Below are positions 25,014 to 38,036 of a DNA stretch of 64,000 nucleotides, in pieces (the first letter of the stretch is position 1; each line of letters starts with the position of its first letter). The notes below the pieces were generated by a model. It was not told the origin of the DNA and searched no databases. It worked only from the letters and a program-made list of their open reading frames with translations. Both the position numbers and the translations under genes were made by a program. This DNA comes from Pogonophryne albipinna (Eukaryota > Chordata > Actinopteri > Perciformes > Artedidraconidae). Location: NCBI GenBank assembly GCA_028583405.1, contig CM053264.1:11633287-11697286 (forward strand). The letters are read 5' to 3'.

Positions 25014-26018
25014 TTAAATATGAGTCAGAGGAACTGTCCCGTTTACCGGAGTGGAGCCGCTGCTCTGGTAGTGCTGCGGGTGGAGCACGTGCAGTCTGCT
25101 GTGAACGGAGGAGTCCCCCGCCGCCTCTCCGGTGGGCAGGTACATGCTGATCATGTCCCGCAGGTCCCCGGTGGGGCACTGCTGCGGTGGGCGCGCCGTG
25201 GACACCGGAGGGCTCACACTGGGCTCAGATTTCACCAGGGAGCCCAGAGGCACCGGGGACACACCGGAGCTCTGGTGCGAGTATCCGGTGATCCCCCCGT
25301 ATCCCGGCGGGGAGGCGCTCATGTAGCTCTGAGAGTTTGAGATGGGGCTGTAGGACAAGGCGCTCATGTCGTACCGGTGCGGGTTGTGCGGGTGATGGTG
25401 GTGCGGGTGATGGTGCGCGTGATGGTGAGCTCCGGAGCCCGGGTGTTGTGTGTACAGCTGCGCCTCCTGCATCATGGCGTGCGCCGCAGCCGCTGCAGCC
25501 GCCACCTGGCCCGAGTACGCACCGTTCGCCCAGCCGTTCACATGCGACGCGTAGCCGGCATTCCCACCTCCGTGACCCCCTCCTCCGGGGTTATCCAGCC
25601 GCTGCCCGCCGCCCACCATGCCAATCCCCGGGTGTGATCCGAGGAGCCCCCCGGCCAGAGAGTACTTGTCCTTCTTCAGCAGCGTCTTGGTCTTCCTCCG
25701 CGGCCGGTACTTGTAGTCCGGGTGTTCCTTCATGTGCATGGCCCGGAGCCGCTTCGCCTCGTCAATAAACGGCCTCTTCTCCGCCTCGGTCATCACTTTC
25801 CACTCCGCGCCGAGTCTCTTACTGATCTCGGAGTTGTGCATTTTTGGGTTCTCCTGGGCCATTTTCCTCCTCTGGCCCCGGGACCACACCATGAAGGCGT
25901 TCATGGGTCTCTTGATTCTGTCCTGCGGGACTTTGCCTCCTCCTCCCCCCGGGTTGGATGGGTTGGTCTGCGGGACCATGGGGGAATGTAAGTCCGTCTC
26001 CATCATGATGCTGTACAT
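25014..26018 (-). CDS. sox1: SoxB1 transcription factor Sox1, complete single exon
   Basis: Sequence-specific activator that binds ACAATG/ATTGTT-type sites and keeps neural progenitors undifferentiated; acts in the nucleus. The 334-aa frame is uninterrupted. Residues 33-111 are the HMG box, with [19 protein letters not shown] at 37-55 (including the F42-M43 intercalating wedge) and the basic end RPRRKTK at 105-111. The SoxB1 segment [15 protein letters not shown] follows at 112-126. Features that favour Sox1 over Sox2/Sox3 are the start [19 protein letters not shown] (162-168), a seven-Ala run (173-179) before MMQEAQL, a His-rich stretch (198-214), [15 protein letters not shown] (223-237) and the end [14 protein letters not shown] at 262-265 fits a SUMO site as in Sox2. 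Intronless, as is usual for SoxB1. The first ATG has a weak context (T at -3), but the conserved N-terminus supports it. Whether it is sox1a or sox1b cannot be decided here. Confidence 0.96.
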   Translation of the reverse strand: MYSIMMETDLHSPMVPQTNPSNPGGGGGKVPQDRIKRPMNAFMVWSRGQRRKMAQENPKMHNSEISKRLGAEWKVMTEAEKRPFIDEAKRLRAMHMKEHPDYKYRPRRKTKTLLKKDKYSLAGGLLGSHPGIGMVGGGQRLDNPGGGGHGGGNAGYASHVNGWANGAYSGQVAAAAAAAHAMMQEAQLYTQHPGSGAHHHAHHHPHHHHPHNPHRYDMSALSYSPISNSQSYMSASPPGYGGITGYSHQSSGVSPVPLGSLVKSEPSVSPPVSTARPPQQCPTGDLRDMISMYLPTGEAAGDSSVHSRLHVLHPQHYQSSGSTPVNGTVPLTHI

Positions 26019-26159
26019 TCACCTGGTCTTGTTGGACAGTCAAACACACAGAAACATTCAGGCAGCTCCGATAAAGATAAAGAGTGAAAGAAAATGAATC
26101 CACTCGGAGGAAAACTCACTTCCCCTTTTACGCTTCTTTTTTCCTGCTGTAGCCGAGAA

Positions 26160-26310
26160 AAATAGACCCTGCAGTTTGACTTTGGTTGAAGCTCGACTGG
26201 GAAAAGTTACCAGAGCAGCTAAATGAGCGAGGGACGGCCAATGGAGAGGCGCGATAGGAGACGTGATTTGCATGCAGGGGCTCGAGGTTCTGGTGACGTC
26301 GGAGCGCGAG
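26160..26310 (-). promoter_or_regulatory. sox1: Putative sox1 proximal promoter
   Basis: Lies 140-290 bp upstream of the sox1 ATG. It holds GGCCAATGG (CCAAT box, 26238-26242), ATTTGCAT (perfect POU octamer, 26266-26273) and TGACGTC (CRE-like, 26294-26300) within 65 bp. NF-Y and POU sites are known from SoxB1 promoters. No convincing TATA box was seen. The transcription start is probably between this cluster and the ATG; that is an inference. Confidence 0.5.
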
Positions 26311-26357
26311 ACCAAAAAAAAATTACTCCCTCTGTCATCTGTTTTGTGTGTGTAGCT

Positions 26358-26358
<1 letters not shown>

Positions 26359-26408
<50 letters not shown>
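26359..26408. repeat. (GT)n microsatellite upstream of sox1 promoter
   Basis: 50 bp of GT repeat, 340 bp before the sox1 ATG and just beyond the promoter motif cluster. Length changes here could affect promoter spacing. Confidence 0.95.
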
Positions 26409-26410
<2 letters not shown>

Positions 26411-26429
26411 CTCGGAACACACACACATG

Positions 26430-27110
26430 TAAACAGTTTAATTCCTGTCATTTCGCGCATGCTTTACGCAGGCTCTGTACACTCATATATTTCATCACAT
26501 GTCAAATATGATATAACATATAGGCTATTTTACATCTTTAAAAAAGTAACAGCAAATTAAGCTTTAATGGTAAAAACATAAGCTTTGCAAAACAGCAGAA
26601 AACATGTGCCTATTTTATAAAAAACATTGCTTCAAATTTAAATCAAAATACGCAAGTTTAAAATGACAGAATGATTTGTATTTCAGCACATGTGAAATAT
26701 GATATGATATATAGGCTATATAGTTCTAACAAAATAAGGTTTCAGCAAATAAAGCTTGAATAGTAACAACATTAGCTTTGCAACACAGCAAATGTAATAA
26801 AAATAGCCTCAAATTTAAATAAAAATAAAAATAAAGAAGCCTAAAATGACATAATGATTCATCATAGTCTAAGTAAGCCGAGCAAATGCACGAAATATCT
26901 TAATTAAAAAATATGATGTTGCAGTTAATTATACTTTTAGAGCTCCACGTTAAACACAGAAATGGCTCATTATCGCAATCTATACCTATACTTATACATT
27001 ATAAGAGGAAAATGTCTCTTTTACATCATAACCAATAGCGTATAATAGAAAAAGGCTACAGTATATATGTTTTAATTTCTCCCTGTTTTTTGTCTAAGGG
27101 CTCCACCGCC
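26430..27110. other. AT-rich sequence with a diverged direct repeat
   Basis: A unit containing TCACATGTCAAATATGATATAA, TATAGGCTAT, AGCAAATTAAGCTT and AACATAAGCTTTGCAA near 26495-26620 recurs near 26685-26800 in diverged form (CACATGTGAAATATGATATG, AGCTTTGCAACACAGC). This is a local duplication of about 190 bp. No gene is present. Confidence 0.5.
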
Positions 27111-27147
27111 TCCCATTCAGAGCCACAGGTGCTTTTCTGTTGTGCCT

Positions 27148-27160
27148 GTTGCTAGGAAAC
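27148..27160. promoter_or_regulatory. RFX-type X-box
   Basis: GTTGCTAGGAAAC is a good match to the imperfect palindromic X-box bound by RFX factors. It lies 1.1 kb upstream of sox1 in a locally GC-richer, repeat-free segment (27095-27240). Binding is not shown by sequence alone. Confidence 0.35.
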
Positions 27161-27824
27161 AGATGACTGACGCCTGGAGCACGTGCCATTCAAAGCCCTT
27201 TTGTTTGTTTCACTAAAGCTGCAGGAGAGCACGAGAGAAAGAGGGGATTTAACCCCCCTAGAAAAACTACTGTAATCCTATAATAAATGTTGGGAGTATA
27301 GATTTGTAATGGTAACATTTTAATAATCTATTGAACAGTGGTGGAGCTGGCCTGCTGCAGAAGGCCCGGGATTCTTCTTCTGTTATTATTATTTAAAAAA
27401 AAGGGTGAAATCTGCGTAGCAATTGAGTCTATAACGCTTTTAAACAAATAATACTTTGTTGAATTCAATGTTGTTAAATTGTAACAAAAATGAATGTCAC
27501 CAACACCCATAAACCATATTTTACATGTAATGTTTGTGTGATAAATTGTTTTGTGTGTGATAAATACTGATTAATAACCTTCAACATTTTACAGAGTTTA
27601 AAGGTCACATATTTAAGTCACTAAACAAACACAGATATTATAAACATTAAAGTATCTGTAACTAGTGAATGTTTAGCGTTTATTCTCAATATATAATTCA
27701 GAAAATGAACCAAACTTTAATTGAATTGTCTATATTTGACATCGTCAGTGAACCTTGTAGAAATGTGATATTCTCCGGCTCTATGCAGCATAAAAGCAGA
27801 GTAAAAAGGAAAATGTATTTATTT

Positions 27825-28090
27825 CATTTGCAGTTTGGTATTCCAGTCTGCTCCACTGGCTTCCCGTCATGTGGAGGATCTTTTCAGCCCTGTGGGATTA
27901 TTCCCCCGAGTGGCATCTGTCAGGTGCTCTGCCTCTCTGCCTCTCAGCGAGTCGCTCGCTGGCACGCTGGCATGGCGGGATTCTCCTCTCCTTGTACCAG
28001 GTGGCTATAGTGCTGCTGAGTGGCTTGTATGATCTGTTTCTCGCACAGTGTGACAATCTCCTCTCTCTCTGCAGCCAGCACTGAAACACA
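27825..28090. promoter_or_regulatory. Candidate conserved noncoding block or noncoding exon
   Basis: Unique GC-balanced block about 1.9 kb upstream of sox1, ending in a pyrimidine tract CTCCTCTCTCTCTGCAG that looks like a splice acceptor on the plus strand. It could be part of an antisense or divergent noncoding transcript, which mammalian SOX1 loci have. No protein-coding signal was seen. Confidence 0.2.
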
Positions 28091-29272
28091 CGCACACAGA
28101 ACATCAGACATCTAATCAGAGAACATTTCACTTTTAACCAAATACTGATATCTTGTCACATGAACACACTTTGCTTTGTTTTCTAATGCAGTTCATCTAG
28201 TGATTATATTTGCAGGGACTTTTTTCGCATTGTAAGGCTTATTGATTTCACTCCTGGAAGTTGTGAATAGATTCCTGAATTGACAGCTTATAAGAACATA
28301 TTTCAGGGATGGTTGTATTTACTGTCTCGGACGTGGTGACCTTCTGGAGTCGATGTCTGTGTGTTGGCTTTGTTCGATAGAAGGATCAAAGCTCTGTGTG
28401 TTTGATTGTTTCTCAGTGTGTGTGTGTGTGTGAGAGAGATGCTCTCTTGAGACATAAGGGCCTCTCATACGTCTCCAAATAATCTAAGTATAGTGTTTAT
28501 TGTGAGGTGTTTGTTTGCAGCAAACCGATGCGTGTGTTCATGTTTGGAAGCTGGATAATGAAGAGGGCGCTAGTGTTGTCTGTCTATGATACAACAGATA
28601 CGGCTTTAACCAAATATGGCTTAAAATGAACCAATTTGGTTGGCTGTCCAAAGAGAAAACACGACGTGTGATTTTTTTAGACAAAAACTTGCAGATTGAA
28701 AACAGTAGTACATATGAATTTAATGTCTGCAGTTTACCTGCATTTATCCTTAAATGTAAACAAACAAAAATGTCATGACATGCCTAACTAATGCAGATGG
28801 CATCCATACGAATTGGAACAGAGTTAATACTGGTAGCTATTTGGGGGTAGTTTTTGCTTTTAAAAAGAAAACTCTTCCATTAAAGTTGATCTGCTTCTGA
28901 TTCCTCTGTTAGACAGCAGTGTTGATCCAGCGTGGTCTGACTGGAAATCCCCAGAGAGAACTGTAACAGGTATTGTTAGAGCGGGACAATGCTGGAAACA
29001 CTGACTGAACACCTGCTGTGATACTTTGCTTTACACTAGCTTTTACTATGCTTTAATGTTACCTTATGGACTTCTAGCTTGAGCTACACTGAAGTTCCTT
29101 TCAGTATAAAGTTAGCCATGACACAAATTATAAAAAATGGAGATGATCATTACATTTACACACCTGGAATGAGCAGGAATCAAAGTGTGTGTGTGTGGCG
29201 ATAAAACACAGCAGTAAGGATGTTCTTCACATCTTCATGCGGCTATCAGGCCTGACATCTCTAAGCCTACAG
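28091..29272. other. Unassigned unique DNA
   Basis: No gene or transposon recognised; only a short TG run at about 28415-28432. Confidence 0.35.
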
Positions 29273-29408
<136 letters not shown>

Positions 29409-29513
29409 CCTAATAGAATCAAAGGCATTTCTCCTGTGCACAGCGAGCCGGTGGGTTTGTTTAAGGCTCTCTGTCACAGCAAGCTGTCAGCTCTACTGGA
29501 GCTCAGAGCAGGG

Positions 29514-30439
<926 letters not shown>

Positions 30440-30680
30440 TTTCAAGTGTCAGAGTAAAGTGGCCTGGTGTACGAACACTGTTAAGCATTTGCACTCATCA
30501 TTTAATCATTGCACCTCATCCTTTGATTGATGCCTAATGAATGCCCGGGGTCTCGGTTTACAAGACGATCGCTAACAGAGCCTTGCTAATGGCTTTCTCC
30601 TGTCTGCCAGACAGCTTCAGGAGCATTTATTCTATCATTTCTCATCCAGATCCTACTTACTTACAGCAGTCTTAACAAAA
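30440..30680. promoter_or_regulatory. Candidate conserved noncoding block
   Basis: Unique block with TTTGATTGATGCCTAATGAA (PBX/HOX-like TGATTGAT and homeodomain CTAATGA), CATTTAATCATTGCACC and TTGCTAATGGC. It lies 4.5 kb upstream of sox1. Candidate enhancer by motif content only. Confidence 0.25.
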
Positions 30681-31025
30681 CCAGGCCTGAGCTGCTCTTC
30701 CCTTTAGTGGACAGAACATCCATGTTCACTGTGTGGCTTAAACAAACCTAAAACTACACCATAGACCCTGGTATTAATGGTATTAATACACATATTCATT
30801 TCCCATAAGCTCTAAGGCAGGGTTGCTCAACGTTTGGATCACAGTGTCAGTTTTGAAAAGTATTTGATCCAATGACAAGGAAGGTTTAATTGCTGACTTT
30901 AAATAGATTTGTTTATGTCTGAATCCTGACTGAAGGGGAGAAGGACATACAATGAACACTTGGTAAGTAGCAAGTAAACTGTTGTTACACTTGTTATGTC
31001 GTGGTGAATGGTTTCATTTATGTAG

Positions 31026-31101
31026 CTTCTTTTTGTTACTACTTGGGATTCGAACCAAGTACCTTCTGCTTCAAAAGTCAACATCCTTACCTCATGAGCG
31101 A
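31026..31101 (-). repeat. tRNA-like module
   Basis: Minus strand reads CTCGCTCATGAGG (A-box-like) and about 45 bases later GGTTCGAATCC, a perfect B box, inside an ACTTGG/CCAAGT stem. A-to-B spacing matches tRNA genes. The T loop is 8 rather than 7 nt and no good acceptor stem was found, so it is a tRNA-derived repeat or pseudogene and not a working tRNA. Confidence 0.4.
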
Positions 31102-31211
31102 GACAACATTTCTGTTGGTGATTTAATCAGTTTGTAGTATTCACTTCTTGTAAAAGTATCAACAAAGATGTGAAGTAAAAAAGTACTTCATTAAAAAGTG
31201 GAATTTTTAGA

Positions 31212-32135
31212 TAAGGGTCCCCCCTTATATAAAGATGAGAGTTTCCAGAACTGAGGATGGCGGATTTTTTCACTTTGTTTATACTGGGAAAGTTGTGTCA
31301 TGCAATGTATGGGTCTTGGGTCTTTTTTAATGAATCTATTTATCTAAAACGTGGTTTAAATGAATAAAATAAGAGACTGTACCTCAACAATAGCTCAGAG
31401 TGATACAACACTGCTCAGGTAAGCTGAAGTCTTGGGTTCGATCCTCATGAGGCGCAGGAGTTTTCAAAATGAAAGGTTTATCTCTCAGGTCAGATGGCTG
31501 ACTGTGAGACTGCAGGTTCAAGGCTTTTCAGGTGCAGTCATCTTTAAGGTCCACAAACCCAAATGAGCAGGTCATAAGCTCTACGAAACAATGATGACTC
31601 AGGACAGATGGATATGTGACCGGTCAGAGGACCTGAGGTTGTGTGTTTGAATCCTCGTGATGCTCAGTGATCTTTAAAGAGCTTTACTCAAAGTGATGAG
31701 GATAAATGCGCCCAGAGAACAGGGCTTCATGTACATGAGTTGGTGGCTATCGGGGTTTGTTCTCGCGCCTTAGTGCGCACTGAGGCGCCTCAGTGCAGAG
31801 AACAGATCTGCTGCTTAGCATGTGCGGGGTTCGAGTCTACTAGAGGCAAGGTAGCTAATACAATAGGTCCAAAATAGGCCAACAGTAGAATAAATAGAGT
31901 TCCAAGATAGGATAGGTGACCAACTAGAAACGCATAGAGAAATACGGGTAATGTAAACATTGAGCTCAATTAGGGGATAAAATAAATTAGTCTTTTCTTT
32001 TTTTTCAATGCTGTGCGATCGACGTATTGGGCACCCCTGCAGTCTGAGGCATCTGACCTGAGAGATAAACCTTTCATTTGGTAAATTCATTCTCAACTTT
32101 GGGTTGGAGATTGTTTTTATATAAGGGGGACCCAT
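31212..32135. mobile_element. TIR element containing tRNA-like modules
   Basis: The ends AAGGGTCCCCCCTTATATAA and, in inverse, TTTATATAAGGGGGACCCAT are inverted repeats about 900 bp apart. A second inner inverted pair is AAATGAAAGGTTTATCTCTC (31469-31488) and its complement near 32062-32082. Between them are B-box-like words at 31435 (GGTTCGATCC), 31514 (GGTTCAAGGC), 31645 (GTTTGAATCC) and 31829 (GGTTCGAGTC); the first has an A-box-like TAGCTCAGAGTG 43 bp before it. A 136-codon minus-strand frame (32225-31815) has no recognisable domain. Confidence 0.5.
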
Positions 32136-32143
32136 ATATAATA

Positions 32144-32589
32144 CAGGGTTCATACACTTTTTCACCAATGACTTTTCCATGAATTTTCCATGACCAAAAA
32201 AATTACTCTTTCTCAGCGGTACCACTGAAACATTTGTATTTTAACATGGTAAGCTGGAAAATAAGGTCTGCAAATGAAACATGTTGTGCCTATCTAAAAC
32301 AAATCAAATAGTAGGCTTACTAGCTCCTACAGACTAAAGCCACTGTAGACTGGAGGGCGTGATTGTAAAAATCTCTCACCAGCAAAATACCTCATCAGTT
32401 AAATGCCATTTTACGTTTCATTACTATACAGTATTTATTATCATTATAGTATTACTATTTCGGCGATTAGATAAAATATATTTGATGCAACTTTGGTTAC
32501 ATTTCCATGACTTTTCCAAAACTTTTCCAGGGCCTGGAATTAGCATTTTGAATTTCCATGACTTTTCCAGGTTTTTTCTAGGCACCCTG
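32144..32589. mobile_element. hAT-type MITE with CATGACTTTTCCA subterminal repeats
   Basis: Begins CAGGGTTCATACACTTTTTC and ends TCTAGGCACCCTG. The inner words TGACTTTTCCATGA and TTTCCATGACTTTTCCA repeat at both ends. This is the layout of a common fish MITE family with CAGGG...CCCTG termini. The 8-bp duplication is only partly visible (ATAATA on both sides). It directly abuts the preceding TIR element. Confidence 0.7.
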
Positions 32590-32939
32590 ATAATAGCATA
32601 GTATGTCAGAAATGCCATACAAACCAATGATATTAAGATGGGAAGGAAACAACATAGTATGTCCAAAATGTAAATACAAATAGCATAGTATAGTTTTTTG
32701 GAAAATATCAGAGAAAGTTAAAATATAGAACCTTAAGTTGTAAATATATTTAACAATCCTGACTCAAAGTATGCTCATTGAATTAATTTCTTGTTTTAAC
32801 AGTTACTTATATTTTTTACATTTGATCTTTAAGATCCTTGTGAATCTCTCACTCGTCCGAAACAAACATAGTATAGTGTGTCCAAAATGTAAAAACAAAT
32901 AGAAGAGTAACTCATATTCCTATTAACAATGGCAACATG

Positions 32940-33370
32940 GAAATTGTAAAGTAGATTTAGTCAAGTACTTTACAACTTTGAGGGACTTGTACTTTACTTG
33001 AGTATTTCAATGATTTGCTACTTTGTACTTTTACTCCACTACATGTATTTAATCCCTTTAGTTACTTTACAGATGTGGATGAATGATGTGAAATCTAACC
33101 AAGTGTTAAATCAGACTTTAGTTCCACCTGGAGTAAATTCACAAGCTACCCTGCAGTCTACAAAGTCATTCAGACTAGCTGCACCTTTACCAGCTTTGAG
33201 AACACTTTCATGATCAATCATTATAAAACATATCATATTATTCTGAAATGGACCGATCTGCACAACGACTATTATACTTTTGGTACTTTTACTGATACTT
33301 GTGTATTTTTATTTGAGTAACATTTTGATTGCAGGACTTTTACTTGTACAAAGTATTCCTACACGCTGGT
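32940..33370 (+). repeat. Short interspersed repeat, copy 2 (longer)
   Basis: TACTTGAGTATTTCAATGAT, GTACTTTTACTCCACTACAT and later TTGAGTAACATTTTGATTGC are hallmarks of a fish repeat with TACTT-rich ends. It shares its middle with 8645-8800. No coding capacity; class uncertain (MITE or SINE-like). Confidence 0.65.
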
Positions 33371-33627
33371 GTGAGCGGGTCATGTCCTCCTATTCAGTTT
33401 GACTGTGCATACAAAAGTTGGGTTATCCATGCATCCAATGCTTCTATAATGTGAAAGTCAGTTTACTTCACTTTACAAAATATATGTAATGTAATACACT
33501 GCACATTTCTTGTATGTCATCATCATCATGTGTTTATGTATGTGTAAACCAACTTAGTAATAGACATGATTCGGAATCATTGGACTAGAGTCCTAGAGTC
33601 ACAGAGTCACACACACACACATTAAAC

Positions 33628-33735
33628 CATGCTTGCCAATCCTCCCGATTTTCGCGGGAGACTCCCGATTTCATTGCCCTCTCCCGGTGTCATATTTTCC
33701 CCGCATTTCTCCCGATTTCTGACAAAATCAAATTT
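33628..33735. mobile_element. CTCCCGATTT-type transposon end fragment
   Basis: GCCAATCCTCCCGATTTTCG followed by repeated CTCCCGATTTC words matches a dispersed vertebrate repeat end that I associate with hAT-type elements. The other end was not found. Confidence 0.4.
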
Positions 33736-34139
33736 ACTTACGACTGTTTCCACTCGGACTTTAATACAGCTCCACCATTGTTTGGTTTCCATGGTAGCGC
33801 GTCTCTTTAGCAGCACGCGCAACTGAAAGTCTAAGAGGGTGAGGAAGAATGAACACACACAGCACTCAGGTGGAAAACACAATACTTAAACTTCGTAAAC
33901 ACCCAAGTGACACACAGTATAAGGACGGGGCCTCATTTATATAGTGATTCTCTGGCTTTTTCTTAAATTGCATCATATCAGGATAATATTACAATGAAGT
34001 CCCTGGCAGGTACACACAGAACAATAAATAAACAAACAATTAAAATATGACATCTTTATCACACTAACAATTACACAGACAAATTAAAGTACTGATCTAT
34101 AAATAATAATACAAATACCAGCACATTTATTAGTACAAT

Positions 34140-34315
34140 AGTAATGTAACGTTATAGTAACGTTATAGTAAACTAAAGTTAAAGTAACATTACCAGTTAT
34201 AGAAAAGTAACGTTAAAGTAACATTACTAGTAACGCTACTAGTAATAAAGTAGCATTACTAACGTTACTAGTAATAAAGTAACGTTACGTGACGGAACGT
34301 AACTAGTTACAGACT
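34140..34315. repeat. AACGTTA-rich irregular tandem repeat
   Basis: Repeated AACGTTATAGTA, AAAGTAACATTAC and ACTAGTAATAAAGTA words; more copies lie at 34374-34400, 34570-34580 and 35070-35120. AACGTT is itself palindromic. The repeats surround broken zinc-finger sequence. Confidence 0.75.
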
Positions 34316-34566
34316 CAGTGCAAAAGCATTCTCACAGACTGAGCAGCTGAATGGTTTCTCTCCTGTATTTTACTATAACGTTATAGTTACTAGTTATAGT
34401 AAACTAGCGTTCGTGATGGAAAGTTTTTGTGTAAAACATTTCTTACAGACTGAGCAGCTGAATGGTTTCTCTCCTGTGTGTATTCTCATGTGTCGATGTA
34501 AAGTTCCTTTCAGTGCAAAAGCATTCTCACAGTCTGAGCAGCTGAATGGTTTCTCTCCTGTATTTG
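34316..34566 (-). pseudogene. C2H2 zinc-finger gene fragment, broken
   Basis: The minus strand from 34563 reads [20 protein letters not shown] continuing [23 protein letters not shown]. That is one complete C-x2-C-x12-H-x3-H finger with the TGEKP linker of Kruppel-type DNA-binding proteins, then half a finger that runs into repeat sequence. A further linker-plus-half-finger ([17 protein letters not shown]) lies at 34370-34316 in the same strand. The array is interrupted by AACGTTA repeat and stops, with no start codon or KRAB-like domain. Probably the remains of a fish zinc-finger cluster gene captured or scattered by the repeat. It is not functional as seen. Confidence 0.75.
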
Positions 34567-34640
34567 ACTATAACGTTATAAACAGGGCTGCACATAAGGC
34601 ACCAGATCATTTGAAAAAAAGTGCATTTGCGCACCAACAT

Positions 34641-34734
34641 TGAGAGAGAGAGAGAGAGCGAGAGCGAGAAGAGAGAGAGAGAGAAGAGAGAGAAGAGAGA
34701 GAAGAGAGAGAGAAAAGAGAGAGAGAGAGAGAGA

Positions 34735-34766
<32 letters not shown>

Positions 34767-34811
34767 TGAGAGAGATGAGAAAAGAGAGAGATGGAGAAGA
34801 GAGAGAGAGAT
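34641..34811. repeat. (GA)n-rich polypurine tract
   Basis: About 170 bp of GAGAGA with AGAAGAG variants. It gives spurious RERE or SLSL open frames on both strands. Confidence 0.95.
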
Positions 34812-34847
34812 ATTTGCGAGTTGCATAAGAACTGGTAAGATAGCAGG

Positions 34848-35060
34848 GACTTTACTTGGGCGGGGCCACCCAGGTATATTAACGGCGGCCAAAGTATAAA
34901 TCGCGAGCCATTTAGGTTTAATTTTTTTAATCCATCCGCGAGCATGAAGGCATCTGCGATCCCTCGCTCTACCTGTGAAGGGTCTGCTTTATGCGCTCCG
35001 CACTAACCCTGCTGCGAGGCATACAGTGAACAGCGAACAGTTCATGAGCGTGCTCACTAG
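34848..35060. mobile_element. hAT-like terminal fragment related to 5983-6135
   Basis: Contains TTTACTTGGGCGGGGCCACC, CCCAGGTATATTAACGGC, CATCTGCGATCCCTCGCTCT and GTGAAGGGTCTGCT, shared with 5983-6175 and 7060-7080. This is a second copy of the same family. The CAGGG terminus is missing here. Confidence 0.5.
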
Positions 35061-35134
35061 CGCAGTAGTTATAGTAAAATAACGTTATAGTAAACTAACG
35101 TTAAACTAGCGTTACGTGACGGAAGGTTACACTG

Positions 35135-35202
35135 CTTCTGTAACACCATAATTTCCCAAATTGGGATCAATAAAGTATATCTATTTATCTATATTCTATG
35201 GC
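35135..35202 (+). mobile_element. LINE 3' tail remnant
   Basis: AATTTCCCAAATTGGGATCA followed by ATAAAGTATATCTATTTATC is the typical 3' terminus of fish RTE/Rex-type non-LTR elements, which end in short ATCT repeats. Only the tail is present. Confidence 0.55.
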
Positions 35203-36985
<1,783 letters not shown>

Positions 36986-37354
36986 GGGTGTTTCTCAATC
37001 TCGAGTAAAGCTGCTCCAGAGCCACTATTTCAAGCATACTACGTCATCGAGTGCCGCCGAAGGACTATTCCAATGTCCAGCATACTTGGAATTCTACCGA
37101 GCCCGGCATACTTTGTTTGGAGAAATTTCGAGGCTGCACATGTGAAGACTCCGCTTTGTGCACAGACCAATTTCCCCAAATCTGTGGCGGAAAATGTAAG
37201 GCGGGCCTCTCATATGACGCACACCTGCACACTTGCTCGTCTGTTCCACTCTTCGTTTTCCGAATGCCAGGAAGTATTCTTGCCTCGCTTCTGAAGCAAG
37301 ACGCTCGGAAGACATGTGCTACCAAGCAAGCGTACTCGACATTGAGAAACACCC
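36986..37354. mobile_element. Palindromic MITE with 3-bp TSD (AGT)
   Basis: Left end GGGTGTTTCTCAATCTCGAG and right end CTCGACATTGAGAAACACCC are inverted repeats; AGT flanks both sides (36983-36985, 37355-37357). 369 bp long with further internal inverted words (CAAGCATACT, AGCAAGCGTACT). Open in many frames on both strands because it has few stops, but with no known domain. It shares TTCTCAAT near the terminus with the larger element at 3529-4897, which also has a 3-bp duplication. Confidence 0.8.
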
Positions 37355-37675
37355 AGTAAGTGATGCTCTGGTATTTGTGGTAGTACTCTGCGTATACAGT
37401 AAGGACATGCAACCTCTGAGTGCATATTTGAATATATGTTTTACTTTAACAAATAATTTGGCACTTTCCAGGAGTATAAAACTGAGACAAAATGACAGAA
37501 AACAGGACACATCACTAAAGGTGTTTATAACAAAGTCTATTTGACTCTTTAAATGATTTTGTAACTATTGAAGTCATGCTTGCCGGGCTGGGAGCATTTT
37601 CAATTCTGCCAAGTTTGCACAACAGCAGCAAAAACAGCTGACTGTCAACTAGTGAGGTTCAACCAGGCTGACACC

Positions 37676-37802
<127 letters not shown>

Positions 37803-37977
37803 CCTAGCATTATTATACTTGTGGGGACCTAAATCTGTTTACACAGTCACGTGTGGGGACTCGTTAATTTTAGGGTGAAGAATAGGTTAGGGTTAGGCAT
37901 GTGTTGGTTATGGTTAAGATAAGTCTCCAGGAAATGCATGTAAGTCAATGTAATGTCCCCTGAAGTGATGTATACAT

Positions 37978-37978
<1 letters not shown>

Positions 37979-38034
<56 letters not shown>
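37979..38034. repeat. (GT)n microsatellite
   Basis: About 55 bp of GT repeat, 180 bp after the previous tract. Confidence 0.96.

Positions 38035-38036
<2 letters not shown>

Noticed and set aside
25337..25768. 143-codon plus-strand frame opposite sox1
   Set aside because: A shadow of the GC-rich sox1 coding sequence in the antisense strand; no independent coding signal.
31815..32225. 136-codon minus frame
   Set aside because: Crosses the end of the TIR element into the adjacent MITE and has no recognisable domain.
34527..34892. 121-codon serine/leucine-rich minus frame
   Set aside because: Antisense translation of the GA tract plus flanking transposon sequence.
37065..37425. Several overlapping frames of 71-115 codons
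   Set aside because: They all lie in the 369-bp palindromic MITE, whose two halves give mirrored open frames.
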